Positions 12,201 to 20,000 of a DNA stretch of 64,000 nt are shown here, one piece after another. The translations under genes and the position numbers were made by a program. The stretch is from Amoebophrya sp. A120. Lineage: Eukaryota; Sar; Dinophyceae; Syndiniales; Amoebophryaceae. A model generated the notes under the pieces. The model did no database searches. It worked only from the letters and a program-made list of their open reading frames with translations, and was not told the DNA's origin. Location of the stretch: positions 953,982 to 1,017,981 of the forward strand of contig CAJINV010000011.1 of NCBI GenBank assembly GCA_905178155.1, given 5' to 3'. Numbering within the stretch: the stretch's first letter is position 1; each line of letters begins with the position of its first letter.

Positions 12201-13152
12201 TGGTGGTGCTGCTCCAGGAGCAATTTTAGACGCTCCTGGAGAAAGAAGCAAAGTGCCGCATGGTGGTTCTTCGGCGACCGTCGGCGGAGTTGGGCTAGGT
12301 GGACAGCAAGTTCTTGCCTATAACCACCTCGACGCAGCAGAAAAATACGACCTGCTACCCCAACCACCAAATCTGCATCGAAAAACAAAAAACATGGATT
12401 TCGTGTCCGTCGCCGCGCAGCGCAGTCCGCGGAGAGACCACAATGGAAATGTAATTCCCGGCTCAACATCTCGAGGAGAACATCAACATCAGCACCAGAC
12501 GAGCGCGGAAATACAAATGCGGAAGAGCCTTCTGTCTGCTGGTTCGAGGAATACCTCGCAGCAGTTATTCGGGAATGCAGCTGCAGCACAAAACGAGTTC
12601 TCCGTCCAAGAGCAGTCTGTGATGGGCAACAACTACAACGGCATCAATCAAGATAATTCCCAGCACAACCAGGCGACCAGTCTGAAGTTGCCAAGAAGGC
12701 GCAACAGCAAGCAGCCGCCACGGAAAAACTACCCCGACCCGCCGGGGCTGGAAGAAAGCAGTGACGAAGACATCAGTAGAAGCGAAAACAAGCAAAGAGG
12801 AAGCAAAAGCGCGCGGGAGGAACAGTTGCACAAAAATGTGCGTAGTGTCGGCGAGAAGGAAAACCTCGTAAATAAGACGGGAGACCACTACAACCAAAAA
12901 AATAAATCCATGTCATCTTCACAGCAACAACGAGCAGGAGGTTTCGAGAGTGTTGACACTCTGAACACCCTCAATCCAAATACCGGAGCTGCCGCGGAAC
13001 CCCAGAGTAATAAAGACATCACCCGCCAGCTGCCGCACTTTGCGCCGAAACCGTTCGCCCAACGGCAGGCGAATTTTGCGGTGGACCTGCGGAGCCATCA
13101 TAACCTAATCCCCCGGATGCCGAGGTTCTATCCCGGGAAGGTCAATTTGTAG
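274..13152 (+). CDS. C-terminal part of a gene with a possible ASH/MSP-like Ig domain (two exons visible)
   Basis: Visible exons are about 278-331 and 11945-13152; the 5' part lies outside the window. Joining them through the shared GCACT (327-331 and 11940-11944) gives a continuous frame, KVGERKSFKIALTNKATHLL and onward. The first ~95 residues alternate hydrophobic strands and carry an FKIALTNKA...L.V.P pattern resembling ASPM/SPD-2/Hydin (ASH) or MSP immunoglobulin-like domains of ciliary and centrosomal proteins. That is a fold guess only. The remaining ~330 residues are Gly-, Gln-, Asn- and Ser-rich and look disordered, ending at a TAG at 13150-13152. There is no good ATG at the second exon, so 11945 is not a gene start. 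The intron is ~11.6 kb because a retrotransposon sits inside its introner-like element. The function is not identified. Confidence 0.6.
525..542. repeat. Left target-site duplication of the LINE
   Basis: The 18-bp TGTCATGCGTGACTCACA occurs here and again at 11854-11871. Both copies belong to the interior of the family A element, as judged against the intact copy at 42381-42659 (reverse strand). They therefore mark the exact insertion point of the intervening 11.3 kb. Confidence 0.9.
663..2414 (+). CDS. LINE ORF1, Gag-like basic protein
   Basis: This is a 583-residue ORF starting 120 bp into the element with a favourable context (GAGCCATGC). No standard Gag zinc knuckle (CCHC) is visible. The N-terminus is Arg/His-rich. 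A predicted helical stretch lies around residues 95-175 (EELIDEETYE... to RLPQAIELALQHA), followed by acidic and Ser-rich low complexity (180-300). The last ~80 residues are strongly basic (RS-, RQ- and RH-rich), as expected for a nucleic-acid-binding chaperone. Its role as the RNP-forming partner of ORF2 is inferred from position and composition, not from homology I can recognise. It ends at TAG 2412-2414. Confidence 0.75.
   Translation: MQKSTSNGGGAPHGHHGRRWRSQSRHRKRGRSESRERQAKRHKTGGRTEATTGPVGHGESIRRPAQTTSAQHNLPNAAHGDVDQPSGQQHGTKPPLTKKAIQELIDEETYEAENGNPEGVDALQLALRLRRRLKKSGCPQRNIRRAVETISLGLEENRKRLPQAIELALQHAYMPPGQSFPDQQGAPAAGVAGAAEDSPAESSSTGDSSTETSSSEEEIVVGGDPSRASNHGVKTEDETAVGGNASRVTATEEKRVVDVDLTGEDSQSGDRDGGPTTEGDPPRGDKRGGEPINEKAALQERSGARAPANANPLAQPWPQRTDRPPKASEAPGPSADDVVRSLAESLPKITAVQEDASRAGEPSSTTLFGGHVAAKLDKERADRAEEKRQQLLGRHRSFQTGEEETVVAGELDRHKARETAARVRGIVAANGGGAPAALQRPILGLLEDSGVSRPAANRAAQELVTAVAQNIGVESAIRAAAGSAAGGAEVKSQHLMPPPPPWRKPDGAASVSKPEEWTPPRARHSRAPSRSTRDRQRKSDARQRTQRPRSRSRQRQNHRDRHQGGAASQNKEREGKARGGSTR
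2415..3392 (+). other. LINE inter-ORF spacer
   Basis: About 980 bp of GC-rich sequence separates the two ORFs. It contains overlapping open frames on both strands, the largest on + at 2638-3114 beginning with TTG, but none has a convincing start or recognisable domain. How ORF2 is translated this far downstream (reinitiation, internal entry or a separate transcript) cannot be read from the sequence. Confidence 0.6.
3393..9512 (+). CDS. LINE ORF2: endonuclease, reverse transcriptase, RNase H polyprotein
   Basis: The ORF extends 5' to 3357 only by a TTG codon; the first ATG is at 3393, giving 2039 residues. The N-terminal third has an Ala-rich tract and a C-x2-C-x11-H-x3-C zinc-finger-like motif near residue 424. 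From ~508 to 735 there is an exonuclease-endonuclease-phosphatase domain (LLNLDGG, VVVVSEADL, GDLNIS at ~653). The RT follows at ~890-1200: GVDGVPVALLKAS, a D-IAGGYENAF block (first catalytic Asp), GLGQGTLLSPALF, and FCDDIGI, a variant of the usual Y/F-A-D-D box with both Asp kept. RNase H (~1428-1590) shows IATDSGD, a Glu in WGEAGAF, FQVDASP and WTPGHAGISPHTEAD, so the D-E-D-D set is present. A Cys/His-rich C-terminal region (CGLC... HFARHVLLC) may bind nucleic acid. The ORF has no stops or frameshifts. Confidence 0.92.
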   Translation: MKRRLRAVPLLLLGRNGAASQYSSTTVVGSPRRTGEMAAVRREIVEQLEEKLPMIEDPAAAAAAAAAADGDDANVMRQLVEPPPLELAPHQIATAEQSQAFVLAPALIPAGARTILRKVHESAPKHIAAAIRAASEHELLLEVGPHCLRNIQRPAHAGESEAERVRAAGKALSAGVAVPGGAKRYMEAVPLAIWRATGSKVGPLAVAYTNHPDYRNIPCNAAVVDALALRQTDHAVGLDPRNHSRFAADTLKNAGGFAANEWPLGDPGVNWEDAGVRRSDNTDDLAAVKGKGLQKRLEKAPPDTPFWIGADKPPLGEGGEEAMICAPVRKVSRTSIAANRPTPHGRSCPDCVAEAQEMAKNTKEGNTLVHPYLASFLAPERIPPAVGPYTNWLGSEAPNQAHLRHPVYIRVPEVAPSATATTLYRCTRCDAVGQLPSMLAHVVVCRVGRHGRIGSMLLGKLAALATGERDAATHLVTTSKNHHLAELRLQLDERPPPPDKEWSKGRRMKITLLNLDGGLLSNWPLLVHEITEAAPLVVVVSEADLPQDLAKTVSDLIYLTLRARYFIWRGTRAMALVAHSLRPAEQARCTQIPLAPSMAAILVAHGDLAGELVAGYIPPITGATGRDEVMAQQQAVLRYLSDAPKDAVVGIAGDLNISTGSILLERPRPNPFRSALTAAAEARGMQPALLPSDVTYPAADSQPDALFLRPHSRDIELWTQLKLPAFLPENCATHMRVDCELVPAEEDRERKGTEQVPEGLMRRRVFQWTSMTQETLNRVLARACEAAKSAQGFTAKTLAHILKTERAPVRKAKIPPNHLSLLKGDGTLTMSTQESMEAFRVRLCEGKPAGIQRTPEEEKAVAEQARELIEDAPSVPLEPSLDMAVRAMRRLNGNAAAGVDGVPVALLKASTTLAYLLVTLICNAINAFEEPPWSKEYLFVFLFKHAKSGATRFVPRFWRPIAMISGITKLVESVVLGAIEALVNEFRDNSAFIKGLSPTVGLIRALMKAMQSRRKYVGVVVGDIAGGYENAFVIHVLTVLKERGASRQILRVIYRWMCGRTGRIVLCGLVSHAFPLGEGLGQGTLLSPALFRIVVEYWLNIVGLVSDLCDCITGFCDDIGIVVTADTEAELKQKLTDKADRLRRIPYPIADWRIAVLKAPVLSSGTKEEQDAFFRRFTVRLACGQVLRLPEVETQLGSETGRPLRAENGNGRRINRAAYISVLGVPLSPHPEAWLAHLGGLQRRVAAEAAEAAADEDKSVVELIDQYHSKMFNCLQYASSVKSILCPGEALARLDTVAETCLRRMLRVSFTAPVYSTFFSTGAVIPSTAALAERNVLNIQAIALDNETFAQEAKVEEVCPLRREGWTKLRISHTLKPADPLPDNVVLLPAPAVFQRYGLKYSKEETPKVAALVKEEFEKLEKQLGPAMMLIATDSGDVPRTAPGAAGPGPRKRMATIVMRRGDDQKGEFALAARLRHCLTTFWGEAGAFVVSVLLLSDSIREPHAPIHDDRLRLVLFQVDASPVLDNVLSSRTEQTWQECRRALINLARTRPDCLFLCFWTPGHAGISPHTEADLLQKQTHLPSEPLERFTDLRIPLRQLRAYARTCLREEILEVVKKRARASMTGACRGYIATEVGDARKTLRGLPAASQRLAWSLLCGDGRDAARASDSRVGSSYIKCGLCGEKVAAVVALSVNQDPSPPEMDDESSSGSKGNDSELLIDEEEMGAIDTAAEELAGDADAPKNTEFANLDRHVLLSHFARHVLLCECKKIQEEVLTVCPAVPTSQNLLRRPDITVRAFLTKLGMVPPPEGEWPVKPRQRPDRDDVPPPAEVQANVNRGAQTFRNMIEMAETAQPPASATQEPNPPAVPRNFVPGAVHRLCTSAPDRTQPQEGDAQSLLDTLFWIPPDRRAPGTTTRERQGPYTRPQQQGHAPPPPGQPSSSPGAIPHTTSGRSASPDLGDEYQEADETDGLETGRAEVLAGGVVLRLDPVTGLPLPRSGKSGADEEGLQVKPDAIAAQAANQDDLSMMEEDEDALYT
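9513..11853 (+). other. LINE 3' untranslated region
   Basis: This 2.3-kb 3' region is unusually long. It has no ORF with coding character on either strand. It contains the duplicated block at 10288-10686, described separately, and ends at the right target-site duplication without a poly(A) or microsatellite tail. Confidence 0.7.
10288..10686 (+). repeat. Two diverged ~198-bp direct repeats in the LINE 3' UTR
   Basis: Unit 1 starts at 10288 (GCCCTGCCACTTCTGTCATG) and unit 2 at 10486 (GCCCTGCCTCTTCTGTCATG). Both continue through a CATCTCCCTACAT/TATCTACCTACAT segment and a GCAACTGCTTTGCA/TTAACTGCTTTGCA segment to a shared GTATGCGCG-GTCCTCG end. Each carries TGTCATGC, the same core as the LINE's own insertion site. 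Tandem 3' UTR repeats can serve as template recognition elements in some LINEs; that role here is inference. Confidence 0.65.
11854..11871. repeat. Right target-site duplication of the LINE
   Basis: This is identical over 18 bp to 525-542. Downstream sequence (AAACTCCTAGGTTTGTG...) continues the family A element exactly where the left half stops. Confidence 0.9.
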
Positions 13153-14067
13153 ATTTATATCAGCTAGACAAGCATGAAGCACGCTGTTGCTGTTTCTAGC
13201 CAGCTGGTGCCGTCGCCAGTTTTATACAAGAAATCGATGTCGCCATCGTTTTCGTTTCGGGTGTATCGAAATACTTTGCTTTCGTTGTAAGATGCGACTC
13301 ACATTTTTTTGTTCTTTACACCATTGGATGGAGTTCTTTTCGAAAGTCTTTTTCGTTTTTCGCGATAATCTGAAGCTTCAAAAAATCTATGAAAGGATCT
13401 AACAGAGCTTACTTTTTCTTTTTCACGGATCGTGATCTGTTCGTCAGTTTTCGTACGAACAACTTGACGCACAGCAGAGCTTGACAAGATACGAGGGAAG
13501 CACCCAGCCACAAGTGCTAGTAGAGTACAATATCAAGAACTTGAAAGCTGGTCCTTCCTAGTTGTAAGTAGGAGCTGCACACGGCGAAGATGCTTGTATG
13601 CCCAAAATATTTTCACAGTCCTTCGATGCTGCAAGAGAAAGTCATCCTTCATGCACACAGAGAACGCGGTCGGGGACGGGCGGCCAAATTCTGATCTGTT
13701 TCGATGCAGTGCTTTTCCTTTTTCAAATTCGCTTTGATTTCGATATGCAGAGGACGTTGACCTTGACAGTTTCGGTACTCGAGGGAGTTTGGCGTTGAGA
13801 CTTCGCAAAAGACAGAAAAGAGACGAGGACTACCACGTTGAGTGATGGAACCTTCGTGCTTGAAATGAATTCTAAATCTAACTGTTAAACTTGAGTATCC
13901 GTGTCGGCGGCCTGTGTGTGCGTACTGGCTAGAAGCACAAACTACTTACCAACAATTACAAAAGTAGAAAGAGTGATGTTTGTCCTCGCAGAGGAATGAA
14001 AAAAAGAGGAAAAAAGCATAAAAAAAATTTTCAAGAATTTCGGTAATTTTTCCAAAGAACACCTATC
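13153..14067. other. Intergenic region
   Basis: AT-rich sequence between the ASH-like gene and the membrane protein gene. No coding region, RNA gene or transposon end was recognised. A-rich tracts (13990-14035) immediately precede the next start codon. Confidence 0.5.
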
Positions 14068-16209
14068 ATGCTAGAAGTCGTGGAGAATGACAAGAACCTG
14101 TTGTACGCGTTTGGAACGGTGTTGGCGTTGAGTTTGACCGTGTTGGCTTGCGTCGCGGCGACCGTACCTGCGAAGTCGAAGAACTACAGGGATGTCCAAG
14201 AACAGCGAGGGACAGCTGACGACGACATCGAGGATCATGATGTTCCACATGTTGGTGCTATCGAAGATGAAGAAGAAACCGCTCCTACTCGTCCTGCGCC
14301 TAGCACTACCACTCTGTCCCTCCTAAAGCAGCAGAAATCGTGGATGCGGGCCGGCGTGACGATTAGTGTGGTGGAAGTGATCCTCTTGCTCGTCATGGTA
14401 CTTGGCGGCAACGTGCGCGGCGGCCCGATGTGGTGGAGCATAACGAAAACTAGCATAGCCGGGAAGAACACGGAGACGACGCTGCGCTGGAACCTGCGGG
14501 GCCGGGAGGAGCAGAGCGAAGCCAGCCGGTATGTGTTCCACACCTATTGGGAGCTGTCCCAGGAACTGACGCAGCTGGAAATCGCGTCGGTGTACAACGG
14601 GAGCCGGCGGAATTTCAAAAAGCAGAATGGTAGCGTTTACTTGCAACATCAACACCTTGCAACTGGAGATGGACACGAAGTCGCTGGGGCCGACTACACA
14701 GGTCCGCATACTGATGTCCGAAGCGATGCGGCAAGCTCGCTGGTGGAGGTGGAAGCAGTTCATGGAAGTGAGAATCATGATGAAGATGCCCGTGACCGTG
14801 AGGGAGAGGGTGACGCTGCAGACGATGAGAAGAATCTGGACCCAGTTTCCCGAGGTGCACCAGACGACGAGACGAAGCTGCAGCAGGTGGTGAACGCCAC
14901 GACGACGAACAGTAGTTCCAGTTTTGCGGATCATGTGAGGAAATCAGCCGCACACGACCATCACCGGAGTGATCGCCCGGACCAGCCACAGCAGCAGCTC
15001 TTGCAAAGGGAAGAGAGAACAAGAGGCCGGATTGCAGCAGCACGTCCGGGGACGATGAAAATAGGTGCTTTATCTGGAGAAGGTCGCTCAGGGGTAGAGG
15101 CGTACAACACGCAAGGACGTTCATCACACAAGAAGAACAAAAGCGGCCACCACGGTAAAAGACATCATCATGATCATGTTCATACGTCTTCAGATACTAG
15201 TCACCCCGGAGCCGGCACAATCCTATCGCAGGTCGCGATTCCTGCCGCGGCAGACTTCGTTACCGCGGACGTGCGACGGCACTTCGACGAATTCTTCCTG
15301 CACAGTTCCGCTTCCGCAGCAGGATCATCATCTGCGGGGCCGGCGATAGAAATTGGCGCAGCTACTTCTCACGTACCCCGCCTCGCGTTCGGTGGTTCTG
15401 CCGCCTTCTCAAGTAGAACCGCTGCACAAGGTGGAACGACCGCAGACGGGTACAGCAGCTTGTTTGGCGGGAGCAATTTCGGATTACCTTTCGGGTCCTC
15501 TTCATCGACTTCGGGGAGCGCCAGTGGCAGCTCTACAACCACCACAACATTCAGTACGAATTCCTCAACCAGTGTCGTGAGCGACCAGGTTTCGCTGGAC
15601 GCCTGGCGCACCTTCCACTACAACTGCCACGTCGCGGGCTGGCGCGCCTCCCTGTACCTCTACACCTGCATCGTGGTACGGCTCTGCGGGCTGCTGTTCA
15701 CGGTTTTGCGGTTGCAGCAACTGAAAATGCAGCACACGGCCGCTGTTATGGATGAACAAGAGAACGAGGAAGATTTATTTCCGAAAGCGGTAGTGGAGGC
15801 GCGTCGACCGCAGGCTCTGCAGAACACCAGCACCGGTACTACACTAGAAGAAAACCCAACAGGACAGCTTGTTCCACAGGTATTTCATCCTTTGAGCTTG
15901 ACGGCGAGAACAACCGAGACGAGCACAACCATTTCCTCTCTCTTCGGAACAAGGAACCGACGGACGAGCAAAGCGACCCTAAAAAACGTGGCGGTGTGCA
16001 GCTGCGTGGCTGGGTTTTGGCCGCTACTGATCATCACGGTTTTCGACTTTACCGACCGGTGCCCGAACCACTTTCCGGACCCCCGGGCGAGCGCGGTGGG
16101 CGGCCCGGGACTCTGGTACGCGTTGTGTATGGTGTTCACCAGCTCGCTCTGGGTCGTTTTGCACTGGCTCGTGCCCGCTGTTCAGGTGGGCACCGGGAGC
16201 GGGAAGTGA
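14068..16209 (+). CDS. Multi-pass membrane protein, unrecognised, with a probable frame anomaly
   Basis: As an uninterrupted frame this encodes 713 residues with about five hydrophobic segments: ~10-32 (start-proximal), ~92-115, ~524-548, ~640-662 and ~680-706. Between the second and third segments lies a long Ser/His/Asp-rich stretch. From about 14627 to 14870 the +1-shifted frame, not this one, has the GC-rich third positions and ordinary amino-acid mix seen in flanking exons; before and after, the annotated frame looks right. A second doubtful stretch, 14935-15231, begins GTGAGG, ends CAG and is 297 nt, so it could be an in-frame intron. The true protein may therefore differ in its middle. 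Upstream ATG context is A-rich. No family was recognised; it could be a channel, transporter or scaffold. Confidence is for a gene being here, not for the exact product. Confidence 0.6.
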   Translation: MLEVVENDKNLLYAFGTVLALSLTVLACVAATVPAKSKNYRDVQEQRGTADDDIEDHDVPHVGAIEDEEETAPTRPAPSTTTLSLLKQQKSWMRAGVTISVVEVILLLVMVLGGNVRGGPMWWSITKTSIAGKNTETTLRWNLRGREEQSEASRYVFHTYWELSQELTQLEIASVYNGSRRNFKKQNGSVYLQHQHLATGDGHEVAGADYTGPHTDVRSDAASSLVEVEAVHGSENHDEDARDREGEGDAADDEKNLDPVSRGAPDDETKLQQVVNATTTNSSSSFADHVRKSAAHDHHRSDRPDQPQQQLLQREERTRGRIAAARPGTMKIGALSGEGRSGVEAYNTQGRSSHKKNKSGHHGKRHHHDHVHTSSDTSHPGAGTILSQVAIPAAADFVTADVRRHFDEFFLHSSASAAGSSSAGPAIEIGAATSHVPRLAFGGSAAFSSRTAAQGGTTADGYSSLFGGSNFGLPFGSSSSTSGSASGSSTTTTTFSTNSSTSVVSDQVSLDAWRTFHYNCHVAGWRASLYLYTCIVVRLCGLLFTVLRLQQLKMQHTAAVMDEQENEEDLFPKAVVEARRPQALQNTSTGTTLEENPTGQLVPQVFHPLSLTARTTETSTTISSLFGTRNRRTSKATLKNVAVCSCVAGFWPLLIITVFDFTDRCPNHFPDPRASAVGGPGLWYALCMVFTSSLWVVLHWLVPAVQVGTGSGK

Positions 16210-17093
16210 ACGGTGTTTGGAAAGTGCCAATGTCAGAAAATTTATGTTGAAAAGCACGCCATCGCACCTTTTGCGAATGGATACAGTTCTCCTCCAAGAA
16301 CTCTGGTTCGCTGTCTTTCTACATCTACTTTTGTACGAACACTTGCATGCATTTTTACAAATGTTCTTTTCTGATGTTTCTGCGTGTCTTTATGTACCCC
16401 GAACTCGTCTACTTTGAATGAATAGAATAGCTGATGTGGAAACTTTTGCGACTTGTACATCCTGTACCGCTGCAGACACGCTCACGAAGATTGTGTTTCA
16501 TCCCGCTTCTGATTTATAGTTTTGTTGACGTGGTCGCGCTCTCTAGTAGGACGTGTACGATCGGCCACGAGCACAAACGACCTGCGTCATGACTTACCAC
16601 ACCCTGGTACAGCTTAGACACTTTTATGTATCTTTTGGCTCATCTGCATCTGCAGCAGTTCGTTCTTTCTCGTTCAGCAGGAGCACGCACCGTTGCCGCA
16701 GCCACAGCATTCTTCTTATGCAGAAGAATGTCGTACTAAGTTGTCATCGTGATCGTTTTCATCTTTGGAAATTCGTGCACTACGTACTTTCGTCTAGTAC
16801 TCGTGCGTTTTTCGTTCATATTTTCGTCCCGTGCAACTACAAGACACCAACGTACACTCGTTTTGTTTCATCGTCTTCTTCTCCGTTGAATCCATCTTCT
16901 CGTGGTCCGCTGGAGACGAGCTTCTGCTTCTACGGTGAAATTATCGCTTGATATGTTTCTAATTCTATTCTTTTGATGTACCAACAGTGACGACCCCAGG
17001 ATGTAGGCGAAGTGCTACAAAAACGAAGCTTATTGAGATATCCCACCAAGATCACCACCCTAATATCCCCGAGGAACAACATCAACATTGAGC
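16210..17093. other. Intergenic region
   Basis: This T-rich region has no supported gene. Short open frames at 16553-16951 are rich in Ser, Phe and His and use AT-rich codons unlike the neighbouring genes. No promoter motif was recognised. Confidence 0.5.
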
Positions 17094-20000
17094 ATGTTGA
17101 CTGTTTATATTTCCCTTTCCCCCTACCTTGTGGCCTTGTCCACCATCATTGCCCCCTATTTTTTTCAACATCATCATCTAGTAGCTGGATACAAGTTCCA
17201 AGTTTTGTCGAAAAAGAAGACCCCATCGCCCCATGGCCCAACCATCTTCGTGTCGTCGGGTCGTAAAACGGGACGATCCAACGTCGCTGGTGTTGACCAA
17301 CCCGATGAAACTGTAGCTGATAAAAGTAAAGCAGGAACTAGAACTACAAGTGCAGCAGCGACAAGTTCCTCTAGTCCTTCTGAAGACCCCGTCGAGGGAA
17401 CAACATTGGTCGCTTCTGGAGATGCAGCTGGAGCAACTCCAGCTTCTAGTACGGACCGACCCACACCACCCGCCGGCGCACCGCTGCCGTCCTCGTCGGG
17501 CACTGGCACGTTTTTGGAAAGAACTCAAAAAACTACAAGTGCAACGACGATGGAAAACGAAAAGGTCGCACTTCTAGAGACGACGGCCACGGTAACAGAA
17601 GAGGAGCCACCGTGTCGCGTGGACTGCCCTGCCTGCCAGGACCTAGAAAGTCTGGAAGAAGATGAAACGACACCGCCGAAGACCACGACACCAGGCACGA
17701 CAACCACGACGGCGCCCTCCGAGCGCGAACTTCAGGAGAACGCGGAGACGGTAAATCCGCTGACTCCGCCGGGGGTGGGCTTGGTGAGTGGAGGCGATGA
17801 AAACAAAAATGCGACGAACGCATCCAACGGAACGGGCACAACGACACCGGAGGAGGAAGGCCTGCAGAATGTAACGAACGCTTCTTCCAACGCCTCGAAC
17901 GGCACCACTGTCGTGGTGGTTGAAACGACGACGACGACGACGACGACCACTACGACTGAGACGGAGGAAGCTGCGAGCAATTCCAACGTGGGGGTCGCGA
18001 AGGGGTCGGGCTTGGAGATCCGGTGTCCCGACTGCGAGGCAGGCAAAGCCGATGTACCAAATGGTCGCGTTTTTGACTGCTTGGTTGCGTGCAACATGGC
18101 AGGAGGCGGTGACCCGTGGAGATACAATTCACCTTTGTGCGGCGAGGGCACCGTGAAGAACGGCGCGGACAACAATCATTGCTTGTTGGACAGTCCCGAC
18201 TACGTGGGCGCCTGCTGCCAGTTCAACAAGGCGTTCAACGCCTTTGAGGAAGACGACGCCTTCCCGCCGGAGTGCGCAGTGCTGGGAAATCTGCGGGACC
18301 AAGATGCGGATTTTGGCGTGACCGACGCATACCTCGACACCGACGGCGAGTTTTACAGCAGTGCTGCGTACTTCTCCTGCGTCGCGATGCCGAACTGGAT
18401 CGCAGAGCCCGCCTGCACCGATGACGCATCAAGTTGTGCGCACATGAGCAACGCAACGCACGAGGGAGCGTGTTGCCGGAAGGGCGAGGACCCGAACAAT
18501 CAAGCGGGCGGGTTGTGCGCGACGGACGGAATTGTTTACCCGAAGGCTGACTTGATCGTGGATGAGAAGATTGAGAAAATGTGGCACAAAAAGGAGTGCG
18601 TCGCGGTTTCCACCACGACGACAACTTATCCAGTGCAAAAAAACGACGTTTAGCGGTTTCACCCTTAGGGAAAGAGATGAGGCACGAGTGAATTCCTCAG
18701 ATCTCTACTTCGAGTGTAAAAATTGTGCCTGTCCAATGTTATGGTTTAATGTAGTTGATCTCGATCCCAGGACAGGACAGAGACTACATAAAAGTTTATC
18801 ATCCCCGCCCTGTGGTGGAATAAAGACAATTGCAGTGTACAAGTCGATTTCTTGCACTGGATAACCTCCCGCCACCGGTTTGCCTCTGCTACAACGGTGT
18901 CCTCGACGGTACAAACGACTGCCCCGCGGACGACGCACAGCTCTGCGAAAGTTGCAATGCCGGGTACGAGCTGCGCGAAGACGTACCAAATACGGGACAG
19001 AAAAGCTGCTACCCGAAGTGCGGCGGCGTGACGTGCGAAGAACAAGACAGTTCCACTAGAGCGTTCATCATTCCAAAAGACGCGGAAGATTTGTGCGAGC
19101 TTGCGGAGGGCGGCGACCTGGCGGAGAGTGAGTGGCTCGTCGAGGGCACGTTCCCGCAGTCGCAATGTGAGGCATTCTGCTGTCCGAGGGGGTGCAGCCA
19201 GCCGACCGCTGATACGCTGACGGATTTGGAGGAACGGTACTTAATTTGCTCTTTGCTAACTCGACAGGGACAGGGACATGCGTTTTTCATCTTGTTGTAT
19301 TTTTTCCAAAGTAAAGTTGTTGTTGCCACTGAACCTGGTGGTGCTGGTGGAAGCATGCGTCGTCGTTCAGCTACTTAGAGGATTTTTTTATTCGCACCCG
19401 CCGGTTGCACGACAAAGCACAACAGAAAGTATCGGTACACGTTTTTTTCCGAATGCAGCTCCGAATATGAACAAGATGAACATCAATTTGTTTATACTCA
19501 CACACCACGACAGGGTTTTGAACGTCCCCAGTGATGACGGGTGGAGGACGCTGCTGACGTCGACTGAAATGCTTATGAGAATGAAATGTGCGATAGTTCA
19601 TGATCAACGGCGACAGCTACCTCGTGCATCATGCAAAGTTGAAGATGTGACAGCCTCATGCTCATTGTTTCCTTACGTTTGAGAATTGATTCATAATGCA
19701 TCGAATAAAGTCAGGGTTTTATTTCGCCTATCGGCTGCCTTGCTGGGCGCACAAGAACACGACGCGATGCACAGTAGCGCCCAGTACTGAAGATGAGTTT
19801 TCTGGCGTCCTCGTCGTTGAACATGAACTAGGACAACTTTTCACTTCGATACAACTGCCCGGAATGGATGACACTGACGCTATCGAAAATGACCCAGGTA
19901 CCAACTGTAACCTCGCCAACTACATCGGTGATGACGGCGCCACCACTCTGAAGTTCTATTGCCCCGTCGCGAACCAAGCCGTGCAGGTTGTCGGCTGCGA

